Source: an uncultured Ruminococcus sp.
GTDB taxonomy: Bacteria; Bacillota; Clostridia; Oscillospirales; Ruminococcaceae
DNA: 53,898 nt
Assembly: GCA_900752785.1 (NCBI GenBank)
Contig: CAADWP010000063.1
Coordinates: 1-53,898 of the forward strand
Reading direction: 5' to 3'
In this document: positions 15,623-23,993 of the stretch, one piece after another
How the letters are laid out: each line of letters begins with the position of its first letter
How positions within the stretch are numbered: the stretch's first letter is position 1
Made by a program: the position numbers and the translations under genes
The notes under the pieces: generated by a model
The model's input: only the letters and a program-made list of their open reading frames with translations
Database searches by the model: none
What the model was told of the DNA's origin: nothing

Positions 15623-17131
15623 ATGATTGTATTGAATATGAAAACCACCTCGTATTATAAGCTGTACCGATTTTTGCTTATAGTTGTTGCGTTGGCGCTC
15701 ATGTTTATCGGATTGATAATTGTGACTGTAAGTATGGCAGTATACAGAAATACAAAGCTTGCAGAGCTTAGCAACCAAGGAGATCTTTTCGTTGAATGTA
15801 TTGATATGGAATATCAAAAAACCGGAAATCTTTCGAGTATGTCTGTATATGAGCTTCACCGCGCTTTTTCCAAGGAGTATAACTTGGATATATATATATA
15901 TTCCAGAGAGGGAAACTGCCTTCTTTCACCGGAAAATTACAATGTCAACGAGCATGACGGCGAGATAGAGATCAATTATGAAAATATCGAGATCGATCCG
16001 TTGCCTGAAAAAACGATCGACAAGCTTGAAGACGGAAAGCTTATGGAATACGATAAAACCTCATTTTCAAGCAGCGAACCGCAGCTTTGTTACGGTAGGA
16101 GAATATTTCTTGGAAGCTCAAATGGCGGAAAGCCTACAAAAATGTACGCTGTTATTTATGGAAAAACAAGAGCTATAAACAGATTTACGTTTAAAATCGC
16201 ATTATTCTATTTTGCTTTTGCAGCAATAGGATATTATGTTGTATATATGCTTATTAAACGTCGTATGAAAAAGTGTGCCGATTATGAAAGAAGTTTTCAT
16301 AAGATTACGGGAATGTATGCGAGAGGCGATTTTTCTGAAAGGCTTTCGAGCGATTACGAGGGCATGGCAAAGGAGATCGCTGATTATGTAAATTCTCTTG
16401 CTGCCAGCGTTGAAAAAAGCGAGGAAACGAGCAAGACCTTTATTGCCAATGTATCGCACGAGCTTAGAACACCCATAACGACGGTAGGAGGCTTTGTTGA
16501 CGGAATTCTTGACGGAACTATACCGAAATCGCGCCAGAATGAATATCTTGTGCTTGTTTCAAAGGAAATCCACCGTCTCAAGATACTTATCAGTTCAATG
16601 CTGAATATGACGCGCTTTGAATCGGGCACACTTTCACCAAATTTTAAGACGACGAATCTTACTGAGCTTGTTATTCAGACGGTGTTGATGTTTGAAAAAA
16701 AGATAGAAAGCAAAAACATCGAGATAGAGGGACTTGACTGCGGAAAGCTTACCGCTGTTGTAGACGCCGACCTTATACAGCAGGTCATTTATAATCTTGT
16801 TGAAAATGCCGTAAAGTTTGTCAATACGGGAGGAACTATTTCTTTTAGATTCGATAAAACCCCTGAATGGTTTGAGATCGGTATAAAGAATACCGGCGAG
16901 GGGCTTAAAAATAATGAGATCCAACAGGTCTTTGACCGATTCTATAAAACTGATTCCTCACGGGGCAAAGACACATCGGGACTTGGTCTCGGTTTGTCTA
17001 TTTCAAGGAAGATCGTACATTTGCATAACGGTCATATTGTCGTAAAGAGCGTTTGCGATGAGTATACTGAATTTATTATTCAGCTTCCTTTATCCGGTAA
17101 AAATAAAGAAAGGAACAATAATGGACGATAA
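15623..17131 (+). CDS. Membrane sensor histidine kinase
   Basis: Up to 502 residues. TM1 at about 11-37, an extracytoplasmic sensor of about 140 residues (38-185), TM2 at about 190-213 (FYFAFAAIGYYVVYML), HAMP to about 262 (YARGDFSERLS). HisKA carries His279 in NVSHELRTPITTVGG; the ATPase domain shows NLVENAVKFV (N box), IGIKNTGEGL (G1), DRFYKTDSSR and GLGLGLSISRKIV (G2). GGGGAG abuts the ATG at 15623, so the true start may be TTG at 15632 or ATG at 15638. It overlaps the protease gene by 11 bases. The sensor domain has no recognised family. Confidence 0.92.
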   Translation: MIVLNMKTTSYYKLYRFLLIVVALALMFIGLIIVTVSMAVYRNTKLAELSNQGDLFVECIDMEYQKTGNLSSMSVYELHRAFSKEYNLDIYIYSREGNCLLSPENYNVNEHDGEIEINYENIEIDPLPEKTIDKLEDGKLMEYDKTSFSSSEPQLCYGRRIFLGSSNGGKPTKMYAVIYGKTRAINRFTFKIALFYFAFAAIGYYVVYMLIKRRMKKCADYERSFHKITGMYARGDFSERLSSDYEGMAKEIADYVNSLAASVEKSEETSKTFIANVSHELRTPITTVGGFVDGILDGTIPKSRQNEYLVLVSKEIHRLKILISSMLNMTRFESGTLSPNFKTTNLTELVIQTVLMFEKKIESKNIEIEGLDCGKLTAVVDADLIQQVIYNLVENAVKFVNTGGTISFRFDKTPEWFEIGIKNTGEGLKNNEIQQVFDRFYKTDSSRGKDTSGLGLGLSISRKIVHLHNGHIVVKSVCDEYTEFIIQLPLSGKNKERNNNGR

Positions 17132-18545
17132 TAATAACATAAATTTAAGCGGGGAGTCTTCGGAGGATCAATATATTCCTCTGCACGAAAAGCTGTCAGA
17201 GGACGAAGATGCTGCTGGTCCCGTTTATGATGATTTTATGTATGAGCCTATAGGCTTTGAGGATCTTGAAAAGCAGAGCGCTATTGACGATACTTCCAAA
17301 CCTAAGCAAAAGCGTATAAGAGGCGAGGCTGCGGCTATACTGTTGTTTTCGCTTCTGTTGATAACTTCCGCAGTTATTGCTGTTATCGGTATAGTCAAGG
17401 ATATTATCGGCAGTCCTTCCGCGGTTAATAAAATACTGGAAAACCGTCAGCCGGTGCTTTATATCAATTCAAAACCGGACGGCGCAAATGATCTTTCAAA
17501 TTTTGTAGATGAGAACGGTAAATATACAATTGAAGGAGCAGCAGCTGCTGTCAAGGATTCTATAGTTGAGATATACACTTATAGTGATAGTTCAAAAAAG
17601 ATTCTTGAAGGAACAGGTTCGGGGGTTGTAATTTCCAAGGATGGTTATATTGTTACAAACGCTCATGTTTTGCTCGATAAGGGGTATCATATGGTCGGAA
17701 CTACTTCAGGCGAGGTATACGAAGCAAAGGTTATAGGACGCGACACAAAAACGGATATTGCTGTTATAAAGATTCAGGCGACGGGACTTTTGCCGGCTGT
17801 GCTGGGTAATTCCGACGAAGCTGTGATCGGCGAAAAGGTTATCGCTATCGGTAATCCGGCAGGACTTTCAAATACTGTTACTGACGGGATCGTATCCTAT
17901 GTGGGACGTATGATCCGAGGAGAATCCACAGGATATAAAATGAGCTGCATACAGACTAACGCGCAGATAAGCCCGGGAAATTCCGGAGGCGCTCTTGTGA
18001 ATATGTACGGTCAGGTCATAGGTATAACTTCCTCTAAGTATACGAACAACGGTCTTGACGAGGGACTTGGCTTTGCCATTGCTATAAACGAGGCCAAGCC
18101 CATTATTGAAGAGCTTATTAAAAACGGATATATCGGCGGACGTTATAAGATAGGCATCATGATAATGGATACTTCTACAATTTCAAATATTGCGGCTATA
18201 GAAAGGGAGCTTGGCTATAGCGTTCCCGAAGATTTCAAGGGAGTTTATGTAAGCAAAATAGTTCCGGGCAGCGATATTGAAAATACCGAGCTGAAACCAA
18301 AGGATTTCATTACGGCGATCAACGGTAAAACCGTCTCCACAATTACTGAGCTTGACGAGACGATAGGTGCTTCCTATGGGGTCGGAGATACTGTTCCCGC
18401 TACCTGTGCTCATATTGAGGCGGATGAAAGCGTGACCTATTATAATATAAAGTTTAAGCTTATGGAAGATGTTCCGACAGAGGAAAGTTCGGAAGCGGCT
18501 TCCGAAACTGTACCGACTACAGAACCTGAGAAGGCAGAAGAATGA
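17121..18545 (+). CDS. HtrA/DegP-like membrane-anchored serine protease
   Basis: 474 residues. An acidic cytoplasmic tail (1-68) leads to one membrane segment at about 73-95, then a trypsin-like domain with catalytic triad His182 (VTNAHVL), Asp212 (KTDIAVIKI) and Ser288 (GNSGGAL). A PDZ domain follows (about 350-455: GVYVSKIVPGSD, LKPKDFITAINGKTV). The C-terminus is Glu/Thr-rich. ATG 17121 has AAAGGAACAATA before it and overlaps the kinase end. It should degrade or refold misfolded proteins at the outer face of the membrane and is likely controlled by the linked two-component system. Confidence 0.92.
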   Translation: MDDNNNINLSGESSEDQYIPLHEKLSEDEDAAGPVYDDFMYEPIGFEDLEKQSAIDDTSKPKQKRIRGEAAAILLFSLLLITSAVIAVIGIVKDIIGSPSAVNKILENRQPVLYINSKPDGANDLSNFVDENGKYTIEGAAAAVKDSIVEIYTYSDSSKKILEGTGSGVVISKDGYIVTNAHVLLDKGYHMVGTTSGEVYEAKVIGRDTKTDIAVIKIQATGLLPAVLGNSDEAVIGEKVIAIGNPAGLSNTVTDGIVSYVGRMIRGESTGYKMSCIQTNAQISPGNSGGALVNMYGQVIGITSSKYTNNGLDEGLGFAIAINEAKPIIEELIKNGYIGGRYKIGIMIMDTSTISNIAAIERELGYSVPEDFKGVYVSKIVPGSDIENTELKPKDFITAINGKTVSTITELDETIGASYGVGDTVPATCAHIEADESVTYYNIKFKLMEDVPTEESSEAASETVPTTEPEKAEE

Positions 18546-18580
18546 CTCCAAATTTATCTGTCAAAATAACTATTTCAACA

Positions 18581-18606
18581 ACAAGAGAGCGGTTATTGCC
18601 GCTCTC
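18581..18606. terminator. Terminator between convergent htrA and membrane gene
   Basis: AAGAGAGCGG-TTATTG-CCGCTCTCTT lies 35 bases after the htrA stop. The T-tract is imperfect (TATATTT), so this is a moderate call. It is usable from both sides. Confidence 0.65.
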
Positions 18607-18612
18607 TTATAT

Positions 18613-19011
18613 TTACGTCATAAGGTTTTTGGGACGCTTGGAATTTACTCCCGATACCCCTCCGAGCATTCCCGATACGGTAAGCAGCGCAAGCTTTTTT
18701 ATGCCCGGAACTTTTCCAAAAATTAAAGTTCCCAATATGAATAAAAGCGCGAATATTATAATACCGCATATTATTCCTTCGGCGATACCGCGTCTGCGGC
18801 GGTATTTTCCGCATAGAAACGCTCCTGAAAAGCCTGATGTAACAAGTGCGGCAGATGAAAGAATACCTATGAATTTCCAGTCGTCCATGAAAAAGAAAAC
18901 AAATGCCGAAAAGATCAGAGCGCTTATAAGTCCGCATAGGCTGCCGAACAGCGAGGACAGCGCAATACTTGGCAAAGTGTTTGTCCATATGCTCCTGCGA
19001 TATTTGTGCAT
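18613..19011 (-). CDS. TIGR04086-like small membrane protein
   Basis: 132 residues with four hydrophobic segments (about 16-45, 49-70, 78-103, 107-125) and a basic loop KYRRRRG. Size, topology and position beside yajC fit the TIGR04086 family of Firmicutes membrane proteins, whose function is unknown. The ATG at 19011 has GGGGAGG seven bases upstream; an ATG 30 bases earlier is inside a hairpin and has no RBS. The RBS itself is in the 3' arm of that hairpin, so transcription from yajC and translation here may be linked. Confidence 0.7.
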   Translation of the reverse strand: MHKYRRSIWTNTLPSIALSSLFGSLCGLISALIFSAFVFFFMDDWKFIGILSSAALVTSGFSGAFLCGKYRRRRGIAEGIICGIIIFALLFILGTLIFGKVPGIKKLALLTVSGMLGGVSGVNSKRPKNLMT

Positions 19012-19015
19012 AAAA

Positions 19016-19056
19016 AAGCCTCCCCATAGAATCTTGTACATTCTATGGAGAGGCTT
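19016..19056 (-). terminator. Terminator/attenuator overlapping a ribosome binding site
   Basis: On the minus strand GCCTCTCCATAGAAT, a 7-base loop and ATTCTATGGGGAGGC followed by TTTTTT, then the ATG of the next gene. GGGGAGG, the RBS of the 18613-19011 gene, is in the 3' arm. It can end yajC transcription, and in read-through RNA it would hide the RBS. Confidence 0.75.
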
Positions 19057-19075
19057 TGCTTTTTAGAACAATTTT

Positions 19076-19624
19076 TTATTCCTCGTCCGAATTCTTTTTA
19101 TTCTTTTTCTTTTTATCATTAGATTCGCTTTCAGTGTCGTCCACAAGTTTTGCTGATGCAAGAGCGGTTGAGGATGAGCTTCCGCCTGCCTTTGCGGCAG
19201 CCTTGGCTTCCTTGAAACGCTCGATCGCCGTTACATTTTCGGTGATAGCCCATGTCTTTATCCTGAGCTTATGACGTTCACCGCCTGTTTCAATTACGAC
19301 GGTATCGCCGCCTGTTCGTACAACGATGCCGACGATTCCTCCGCCGGTTACGATCTCGTCTCCTACCTGAAGGCTTTCCTGCATATCTTTAAGTTCTCTG
19401 TCACGCTTTTTCTGCGGTCTGATAGCAAGGAAATAGAGGAGTACGAACATGATGATAAGCGGGAGAAAAAGCGAAAGGAATGCGCTTCCTGTGCCTCCGC
19501 TTGCGTTTGCAGAATTTGCGGCTTCGGTAGCATCTTCCGCAAATGCCGAAACAGCCGAAAGTGATGCAGCGGCAAAAGCTGAAACAGACGCTGTAAGAAT
19601 ACCTGTTAATTTTTTTAACTTCAT
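19076..19624 (-). CDS. yajC: Preprotein translocase subunit YajC
   Basis: 182 residues. A signal-like hydrophobic N-terminus (about 6-28) with AFAED, a Gly/Ser/Ala linker, a membrane segment at about 48-67 (FLSLFLPLIIMFVLLYFLAIRPQ is the family hallmark, with RPQKKR at the boundary), then the YajC core (LQVGDEIVTGGGIVGIV). The C-terminal 60 residues are an Ala/Lys/Glu tail longer than in E. coli. YajC associates with SecDF. ATG 19624 has GGAG seven bases before it. The start is followed upstream by its own promoter. Confidence 0.93.
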   Translation of the reverse strand: MKLKKLTGILTASVSAFAAASLSAVSAFAEDATEAANSANASGGTGSAFLSLFLPLIIMFVLLYFLAIRPQKKRDRELKDMQESLQVGDEIVTGGGIVGIVVRTGGDTVVIETGGERHKLRIKTWAITENVTAIERFKEAKAAAKAGGSSSSTALASAKLVDDTESESNDKKKKNKKNSDEE

Positions 19625-19677
19625 AATAATCTCCATTCTGTCAAAAAGAACTTTTCAATATTTATTATTACCCTAAC

Positions 19678-19706
19678 AGTATACCATATTCTGTTAGCTA
19701 ATGCAA
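19678..19706 (-). promoter_or_regulatory. Promoter for yajC
   Basis: On the minus strand TTGCAT, a 17-base spacer and TATACT about 55 bases before the yajC ATG. Confidence 0.6.
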
Positions 19707-19751
19707 GGGATTTACCAATAAAACGTCAAGTTGCACAAGATTGATTAAATA

Positions 19752-20912
19752 TCAATCTTCGTCCTCGTCGTAGAAAACATTATATGTGACAGCACGGTGA
19801 CTGTATGTGCTTAAAACAAGTCCGATAACGGCGTACATACTTAGCATGGCTGTACCTCCGGCGCTAATAAACGGCAAAGGAACGCCGATAACGGGCGCCG
19901 CTTTAAGAACCATGCCAATATTCATGATATAGTGTGAAAGAAAAAGTCCGAAAGCTCCCATGCAGATGAAACGTCCGAGACGGTCGCGCGCAACGCGGCT
20001 GTCGGCAAAAATTTTCAGACATATATATGCAAGAATTATAAGGATACCCACAGATCCGATAAATCCGAAGACCTGTCCCACATAGGTAAAGATAAAGTCG
20101 TTGTGTATTAATGGTACATAGATGTATTCTTCGGCGTCCTTTAGAATTCCCTTGCCAAATACTCCGCCGTGTTTTAAAGCCGCAAGACCGAGATCCTGCT
20201 GATATTCGATATAATCCGGATCTGATCCGGGATTAAACAGTATAGTGACTCGTTTTTTATGAAAGTCGCTGAGGACAAAAAACCACATGACAGCGACTGC
20301 CGCGCCGATAACGATAGGGGCTGCGGCAATGTATTTCCACGAGATTTTCGCGGAGCAGATCATGCATATAAAAATTGCCGCAAAGATTATTGCCGTTCCA
20401 TAGTCGCCCTGAAGTCCGACAATGCCTATTGGGATCGCCGCATGAGCGCAGAGCAGAAGCATATGAACAGGCTTGTTCATATCTTCCTCGTCGCGTGAAA
20501 GATGATAGCTGAAGGTGAGGATAAACGCAAGCTTCAGTATTTCTGATGGCTGAAGGTTGATCGGACCGATCTGAAGCCATGCTTTATCGTCTGCACCGGC
20601 TCGCTGATAACCGAGAGAGGTAAAGGTCAGTGCCACAAGGAAAAGCGCGGCAGGAGCGAATATAAACCACAGCTTAACGAGCTTGCGGTAGTCCACAAGA
20701 GAGATAAATGCTGCAATACCAAGTCCCATACCCATTGAGAAGAGCTGGGTTTTCCAGTAGCTTGAGCCTACTCCGTCGTCGGCGCTCATGCCGCTTTCGC
20801 TGATCGAATAGATCAGCAGCGTGCCGATAGCCGCGCAGAGAGTGACGGCAAATATCAATCCCACGTCTATGTTGTGCTTATTTGCGGATAATTGTTTAAA
20901 AGCTGATTTCAT
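19752..20912 (-). CDS. rodA: Rod-shape SEDS protein RodA (peptidoglycan glycosyltransferase)
   Basis: 386 residues with about ten membrane helices, the SEDS fold that polymerises lipid II with a partner PBP. Family blocks: LIYSISES, LQPSEILKLAFIL, GLQGDYGTAIIF (the usual QPDLGT region), LAALKHGGVFGKG, FIFTYVGQVFGFIG, and PFISAGGTAMLSMY. RodA is preferred over FtsW/SpoVE from the pattern of these blocks, but the paralogues are close. It lies 71 bases downstream of the ComM-like gene. Confidence 0.88.
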   Translation of the reverse strand: MKSAFKQLSANKHNIDVGLIFAVTLCAAIGTLLIYSISESGMSADDGVGSSYWKTQLFSMGMGLGIAAFISLVDYRKLVKLWFIFAPAALFLVALTFTSLGYQRAGADDKAWLQIGPINLQPSEILKLAFILTFSYHLSRDEEDMNKPVHMLLLCAHAAIPIGIVGLQGDYGTAIIFAAIFICMICSAKISWKYIAAAPIVIGAAVAVMWFFVLSDFHKKRVTILFNPGSDPDYIEYQQDLGLAALKHGGVFGKGILKDAEEYIYVPLIHNDFIFTYVGQVFGFIGSVGILIILAYICLKIFADSRVARDRLGRFICMGAFGLFLSHYIMNIGMVLKAAPVIGVPLPFISAGGTAMLSMYAVIGLVLSTYSHRAVTYNVFYDEDED

Positions 20913-20983
20913 TTTTTCTCCTTTTATATTTTTCTGAACGATTTTCGAGGGTATCCGCGTTGTTTTTATTATGTTACAACGTA

Positions 20984-22513
20984 TTATCCCTCAGCCCAGT
21001 ACTTGCGGTCAAGGGTGCGGAACTGTGCGGCAGTGGCAATATGCTGTTTGCGGATAATTTCCGAATTGTCAAGGTCGGCAATAGTACGTGCTACCTTTAA
21101 TATTCTGTCGTAGGCTCGTGCGCTTAACCCCAGACGGTCAAATACGTTTTTCATGAGTATTTCCGCAGGCTCGTCCATAGGACAGAACTGACGAAGCTTG
21201 TCCGGAGTTATCAGGGCATTGCAGGTAATGGGCGTGTCTGCGAAACGTTCCTGTTGGAGCTTTCGTGCGGCTATAACGCGTTTTCTGATTTCAGATGAGG
21301 CTTCTTCTTTTGCTTTTGATGAAAGGTCGCCGAATTCTACGGGAGCAACTTCTATATGAAGATCAAAACGGTCAAGGAGAGGACCGGAAATTTTTGAAAG
21401 ATATCCCGAGACCTTTTTGGGAGGACATATGCATTTCCGTTTTGGATGACCATAATAACCGCAGGGGCATGGATTCATAGCGCCTATCAGCATTATCGTA
21501 CACGGATAGGAAATCGTTCCGGAAGCTCGGGCGATAGTCACCTTTCTGTCCTCCAGAGGCTGGCGCAGTATCTCAAGGGTTCTGCGGTCAAATTCTGCAA
21601 GCTCATCAAGAAAAAGCAGACCGTTATGTGCGAGGGAGACTTCTCCGGGATGAGGGATACTTCCTCCGCCTGCAAGTCCTGCGGAAGATATGGTATGATG
21701 CGGCGATCTGAATGGTCTTTTTGTTATTATTGGTATTTCCGGAGTAAGCAAACCGGAAATAGAATGAATTTTTGTGGTTTCAAGAGCTTCCTCAAAAGTC
21801 AGCGGAGGAAGAATCGACGGCATTCTCTTTGCAAGCATACTTTTTCCGCTTCCGGGAGAGCCGATAAGAAGTGCATTGTGACCGCCTGCGGCTGCAATTT
21901 CAAGAGCTTTTTTTGCTGACTGCTGACCTCTTACGTCAGCGAAATCCAGTGTTTCGTTGTAGGCTGCTTCGGGCGGCGCATAGTGTTCGGTAACGGAAAT
22001 AAGCTTTTCACCGCGAAAATGACTTATAAGCTCCTCGGCATTTTTTACGCCGTAAACGTTAATACCGCTGATAACAGAAGCTTCGGATGCGTTGTCATAA
22101 GGAACGAATACCGATTTTATTCCTTTTTCTTTTGCAAGCATGACCATTGGAAGAACTCCGTTGATCCGTCTTATGTCTCCGTTCAGCGAAATCTCGCCGA
22201 TAAATGCGCAGCCTTCGTCAGATTGGTCTATGAGCCGCGTTACCTTGATAAGAGCCATAAATATTGCCATATCATGTACGGAACCGCTTTTCTTTGTATC
22301 AGCCGGGGCAAGATTTATCATTACTGAAGCTACCGGAAAGCTTATGCCGCAGGCGCGCAGAGCAGCGCGTATACGCTCGCGGCTTTCTCTTACGACAGCG
22401 TCGGGCAGACCGACAATGTCAAACATCGGAGCGCCGCGGCTTATATCTATTTCAACATCGACGTTAAAAGCGTTAAGACCAAAAAGTCCAAGACTCGAAA
22501 CTTTAGCAAACAC
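20984..22513 (-). CDS. comM: YifB/ComM-family Mg-chelatase-like AAA+ ATPase
   Basis: 509 residues: an N-terminal Lon-C/S5-like domain (MFAKVSSLGLFGLNAF, GLPDAVVRESRERIRAAL, GEISLNGDIRRINGVLP), then an AAA+ domain with Walker A GSPGSGKSMLAKR, Walker B LLFLDELAEF and the MNPCPCGYYGHPKRKC cysteine block, and a C-terminal lid (LSARAYDRILKVARTIADL). In other bacteria ComM is a helicase that extends branch migration in natural transformation. GTG start at 22513 with GGGAGG eight bases before it. The gene order with rodA has no obvious functional meaning. Confidence 0.92.
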   Translation of the reverse strand: MFAKVSSLGLFGLNAFNVDVEIDISRGAPMFDIVGLPDAVVRESRERIRAALRACGISFPVASVMINLAPADTKKSGSVHDMAIFMALIKVTRLIDQSDEGCAFIGEISLNGDIRRINGVLPMVMLAKEKGIKSVFVPYDNASEASVISGINVYGVKNAEELISHFRGEKLISVTEHYAPPEAAYNETLDFADVRGQQSAKKALEIAAAGGHNALLIGSPGSGKSMLAKRMPSILPPLTFEEALETTKIHSISGLLTPEIPIITKRPFRSPHHTISSAGLAGGGSIPHPGEVSLAHNGLLFLDELAEFDRRTLEILRQPLEDRKVTIARASGTISYPCTIMLIGAMNPCPCGYYGHPKRKCICPPKKVSGYLSKISGPLLDRFDLHIEVAPVEFGDLSSKAKEEASSEIRKRVIAARKLQQERFADTPITCNALITPDKLRQFCPMDEPAEILMKNVFDRLGLSARAYDRILKVARTIADLDNSEIIRKQHIATAAQFRTLDRKYWAEG

Positions 22514-22529
22514 TCAATAAACCTCCCGT

Positions 22530-23264
22530 TCATATCGTTTTTATTGCACTTTCTGAAATTTTGCAAAATTTTTCACTTCCGACAGAGAATACTTTTTCCG
22601 CATCATAAGATGAAGCAGTAATCGGAAGATCAAGCATTTCCGGCATATCGGCATATATATTTCTTCCTGTAAATGCAGTTTCCTTCGTTTCTTTAGGTTG
22701 TATCATGGAGTTATCAAAGCCGTCGTTGTAGCATTCGCGGTCGTGGATGCTTTTATATATACGGTTTTCCTCCTGTTCTGCAAGATGCTCGTTAAAAAGA
22801 GGAAATCCTTCCGTTTGCATGAGCTGATTATATTCAAGCATTACAAAGGGCGCTTTATAGCAGGTCAGCACGCCTGCCGCGCCAATAATGAAGCCGCATA
22901 TCCTGCTGATAGTTTCTTCTGAAAAAAGCGAAATTACCGTTACAGCCAGATAAATGACAAGCAGAATTACATTGTAGAATTTTCGCTGTCCGCAGCCGAA
23001 TGCGGAAATTATAAGCATTCCAATTAAAATAGCTAACTGAGTAAGGATATGAGAAACCTCGTAAGGCTGACCGAGCAGTGAGGGAATCCACGAGATCACG
23101 GCAAAATTTACGCCAAAAAGCGTAAAGAGCGACATGATTATGCCGGAAAAGAATGTATATCCAAAGATTCTTTGGCAATATTTTTCTATAGCTGTTTTGC
23201 GCCCGAGACAGACGGGATAATGCCCGTGATTTTGCTGCTCGGAAAGCTCGGGGTTGTAAAACAT
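22530..23264 (-). CDS. Predicted membrane protein, unknown function
   Basis: 244 residues. A 35-residue N-terminal tail contains Cys and His (HGHYPVCLGRKTAIEKYCQRI). Four hydrophobic segments follow at about 36-60, 72-90, 96-113 and 118-135. The C-terminal 100 residues are soluble and acidic. No family recognised. AGGAGAAATAAACA precedes the ATG. It is 16 bases upstream of the ComM-like gene, so may be cotranscribed with it from the promoter at 23315-23343. Confidence 0.7.
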   Translation of the reverse strand: MFYNPELSEQQNHGHYPVCLGRKTAIEKYCQRIFGYTFFSGIIMSLFTLFGVNFAVISWIPSLLGQPYEVSHILTQLAILIGMLIISAFGCGQRKFYNVILLVIYLAVTVISLFSEETISRICGFIIGAAGVLTCYKAPFVMLEYNQLMQTEGFPLFNEHLAEQEENRIYKSIHDRECYNDGFDNSMIQPKETKETAFTGRNIYADMPEMLDLPITASSYDAEKVFSVGSEKFCKISESAIKTI

Positions 23265-23314
23265 TGTTTATTTCTCCTCTTGTGAGAACTTTTCTGAAAA
23301 TATATATTATTATC

Positions 23315-23343
23315 AGTATACCACTTTTTTTTAATAATGTAAA
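23315..23343 (-). promoter_or_regulatory. Promoter for the 23264-to-19752 minus-strand run
   Basis: On the minus strand TTTACA, a 17-base spacer and TATACT, ending about 50 bases before the membrane protein ATG. Confidence 0.6.
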
Positions 23344-23384
23344 GGAAAAATGAAGATTAACAGCATTTATTTTTATCACACTTA

Positions 23385-23588
23385 TTAAGGCAACACCGCA
23401 CAAAGCACGCCTGACGGCTTTGCACGTCATATGTTGCGCCCGAAGGAAGTGCCTTTGGGGTACATATTTTTCGTCATATCACAAAAAAATCCTTGACAGG
23501 CGACAGCCTGCCTGCAAATTTTTTATGCAACCTGACAAAAAATCTGACTGCGCATCTGCCGCACAATCTTTGTGCGGTGTTGCCTTAA
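23385..23588. mobile_element. 204-bp MITE-like element, family A
   Basis: The ends are near-perfect inverted repeats: AAGGCAACACCGCACAAAG at the left and its complement at the right, each bounded by TTAA. The interior has further small inverted repeats (CCTGACGG.., GACAGGCGACAGCCTGCC) and no coding sequence. No clear target duplication is visible. Single ends occur at 5058 and at 35019 and 35273. It sits between the divergent promoters of the membrane gene and the cellobiose phosphorylase. Confidence 0.75.
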
Positions 23589-23737
23589 GAGGTTTTGTCT
23601 ATACATTTTTTTAAGCAGACACTTGTAATACTGTACAAAAAAGAACCGTTAGATATCTGAGAATTTAATAATTATTTATGCAAATTGCCGAAAAAAGTAA
23701 AAAAAGGAGAATAACAGGCAATTCGAAAATAATCCTC

Positions 23738-23766
23738 TTGCAACTTATTAAAAAAAATGGTATAAT
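23738..23766 (+). promoter_or_regulatory. Promoter of the cellobiose phosphorylase gene
   Basis: TTGCAA, a 17-base spacer and TATAAT. The predicted 5' UTR is about 220 bases and contains the palindrome at 23811-23968. Confidence 0.7.
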
Positions 23767-23810
23767 ACAAATGTATAAGCTGCGTAAGGAATATTAAACG
23801 CGGTATTTTA

Positions 23811-23968
23811 TACTAATTTCTAATCACTCAGATGAAAATCTTGACAGCCGTCATTTCGTCACTCTGCGTCGATCATCCTTGCCATACGTTAGTATGCCTG
23901 CGAATGATCTTCTTGATTGACAAAATGCTGTCTGCCAATCTTTTCACCACTTTGATTAGAAATTAGTA
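23811..23968. repeat. 158-bp palindromic element, family B, in a 5' UTR
   Basis: Terminal inverted repeats TACTAATTTCTAATCA and its complement at the other end. Inner arms also pair: TGACAGCCGTCATTT with AAATGCTGTC-type sequence and GATCATCCTTGCCATA with TGCCTGCGAATGATC. The loop is near 23890. The element starts about 40 bases after the predicted transcription start and ends about 10 bases before the RBS (AAAAAGGAGAAAG). It may be a dispersed repeat, a regulatory leader or both. Confidence 0.7.
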
Positions 23969-23993
23969 TCAGCAGAAAAAGGAGAAAGAAATT

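Noticed and set aside
18542..19066. 174-codon open frame on the plus strand after htrA
   Set aside because: It is the shadow of the minus-strand membrane gene and runs through two terminators.
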